From: Methylobacterium sp. E-065
GTDB taxonomy: Bacteria; Pseudomonadota; Alphaproteobacteria; Rhizobiales; Beijerinckiaceae
Length of the DNA stretch: 64,000 bases
Direction: 5' to 3'
Assembly (NCBI RefSeq): GCF_022829605.1
Contig: NZ_JAKSYD010000149.1
Location: forward strand, 1-64,000
Below, piece after piece: positions 63,755-64,000 of the stretch (position 1 is the first letter of the stretch; each line of letters opens with the position of its first letter). The notes below the pieces were generated by a model. That model was not told where the DNA came from. It was given only the letters and a program-made list of their open reading frames with translations, and did not search any database. The translations under genes were made by a program, and so were the position numbers.

Positions 63755-64000
63755 GCAGGTTTCGCAAAAGCGGCCACCGGTCTTGCGATACAGACCGGCA
63801 ACCGGCCAAAGACCTCAGCAGCGTTGGCTTGCCTACGCTGCTGAGGGGGGCCTGCACGGGGCGACGTTGCGTTGCAGCGGGAAGCGCCGTAGGGATACGG
63901 CATTCGCAAGGACCCGGTGAAAGCCCGGGTGGCTCTTCCGGCCGCCGATCCGCCGGACCACGCATCCGAGTCGCCAGCTTGTCCGCCATCGGTGCGAACG
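63755..64000. other. Right-edge region after the chemoreceptor
   Basis: 246 bases. A perfect 12-base inverted repeat, CCTCAGCAGCGT at 63813-63824 with ACGCTGCTGAGG at 63835-63846, has a 10-base loop; it is followed by G on the plus strand and by TCTTT on the minus strand, so it could end a minus-strand transcript. A GTG at 63917 with AAGGA upstream opens a frame to the edge of the window (28 codons seen); it is too short to judge. Confidence 0.4.

Noticed and set aside
63732-63989. 85-codon minus-strand frame at the right edge
   Set aside because: Runs through the hairpin and into the end of the chemoreceptor gene; no protein-like features.

Overview
The window is a 64 kb piece of a GC-rich alphaproteobacterial chromosome, almost certainly from a serine-cycle methylotroph of the genus Methylobacterium or Methylorubrum. 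The main evidence is the minus-strand block mtkA-mtkB-ppc-mcl (malate thiokinase, PEP carboxylase, malyl-CoA lyase), a formaldehyde-activating-enzyme paralogue, the gene order ffh-chorismate mutase-rpsP-rimM, and several protein families typical of Rhizobiales (DUF6894, duplicated YejA-like proteins, MoxR/DUF58/BatA operon). No tRNA, rRNA, CRISPR array, transposase or integrase gene was recognised.

Layout. 1-4.3 kb: end of a peptide-type ABC binding protein, a metallo-beta-lactamase-fold hydrolase, a DUF6894 protein, a Rieske oxygenase, a micro-ORF with an extreme Shine-Dalgarno sequence and its own terminator, and a coiled-coil protein. 4.5-10.4 kb: translation and secretion housekeeping (ffh, rpsP, rimM, trmD), with a chorismate mutase and three genes on the opposite strand set among them. 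10.4-16.9 kb: serC behind a hairpin-rich leader, the glnK-amtB ammonium module with a sigma-54 promoter, an acyl-CoA thioesterase, a UbiH-type monooxygenase and a cupin. 17.2-22.8 kb: two large glycosyltransferases, one with eight tandem FDxxWY repeats, and the Fae paralogue. 23-30.2 kb: the MoxR/DUF58/BatA-DUF4159/VWA operon. 30.4-35.3 kb: a peptide ABC transporter operon cut off after yejB, followed by a lower-GC segment with a flavoprotein. 37-43 kb: AraC regulator, two MFS exporters, an acetyltransferase, membrane cytochrome c, kdsB and pheA. 44-49 kb: hicAB, a phosphatase, an acetyltransferase, ppa and several small or secreted proteins. 49.1-51.3 kb: a tightly coupled deacetylase/methyltransferase/glycosyltransferase operon. 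51.6-57.7 kb: the serine-cycle block. 58.2-63.8 kb: a secreted small protein, a two-gene remnant of the MSMEG_0565-0572 (nitrilase-associated) cluster, an SGNH hydrolase, hslV and a chemoreceptor.

How the genes connect. mtkAB, ppc and mcl carry out the glyoxylate-regenerating half of the serine cycle: PEP + CO2 to oxaloacetate, malate to malyl-CoA, malyl-CoA to glyoxylate + acetyl-CoA. The enzymes usually encoded just upstream (sga, hprA, mtdA, fch) are not here. serC supplies serine; glnK-amtB controls ammonium uptake. Several glycosyltransferases, kdsB and the PIG-L operon concern the cell surface. Intergenic regions repeatedly carry GC-rich palindromes, which look like dispersed repeats of this genome.

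All calls come from reading the sequence and from remembered family motifs. No database search was run; start codons given as GTG or TTG are choices explained in the entries.
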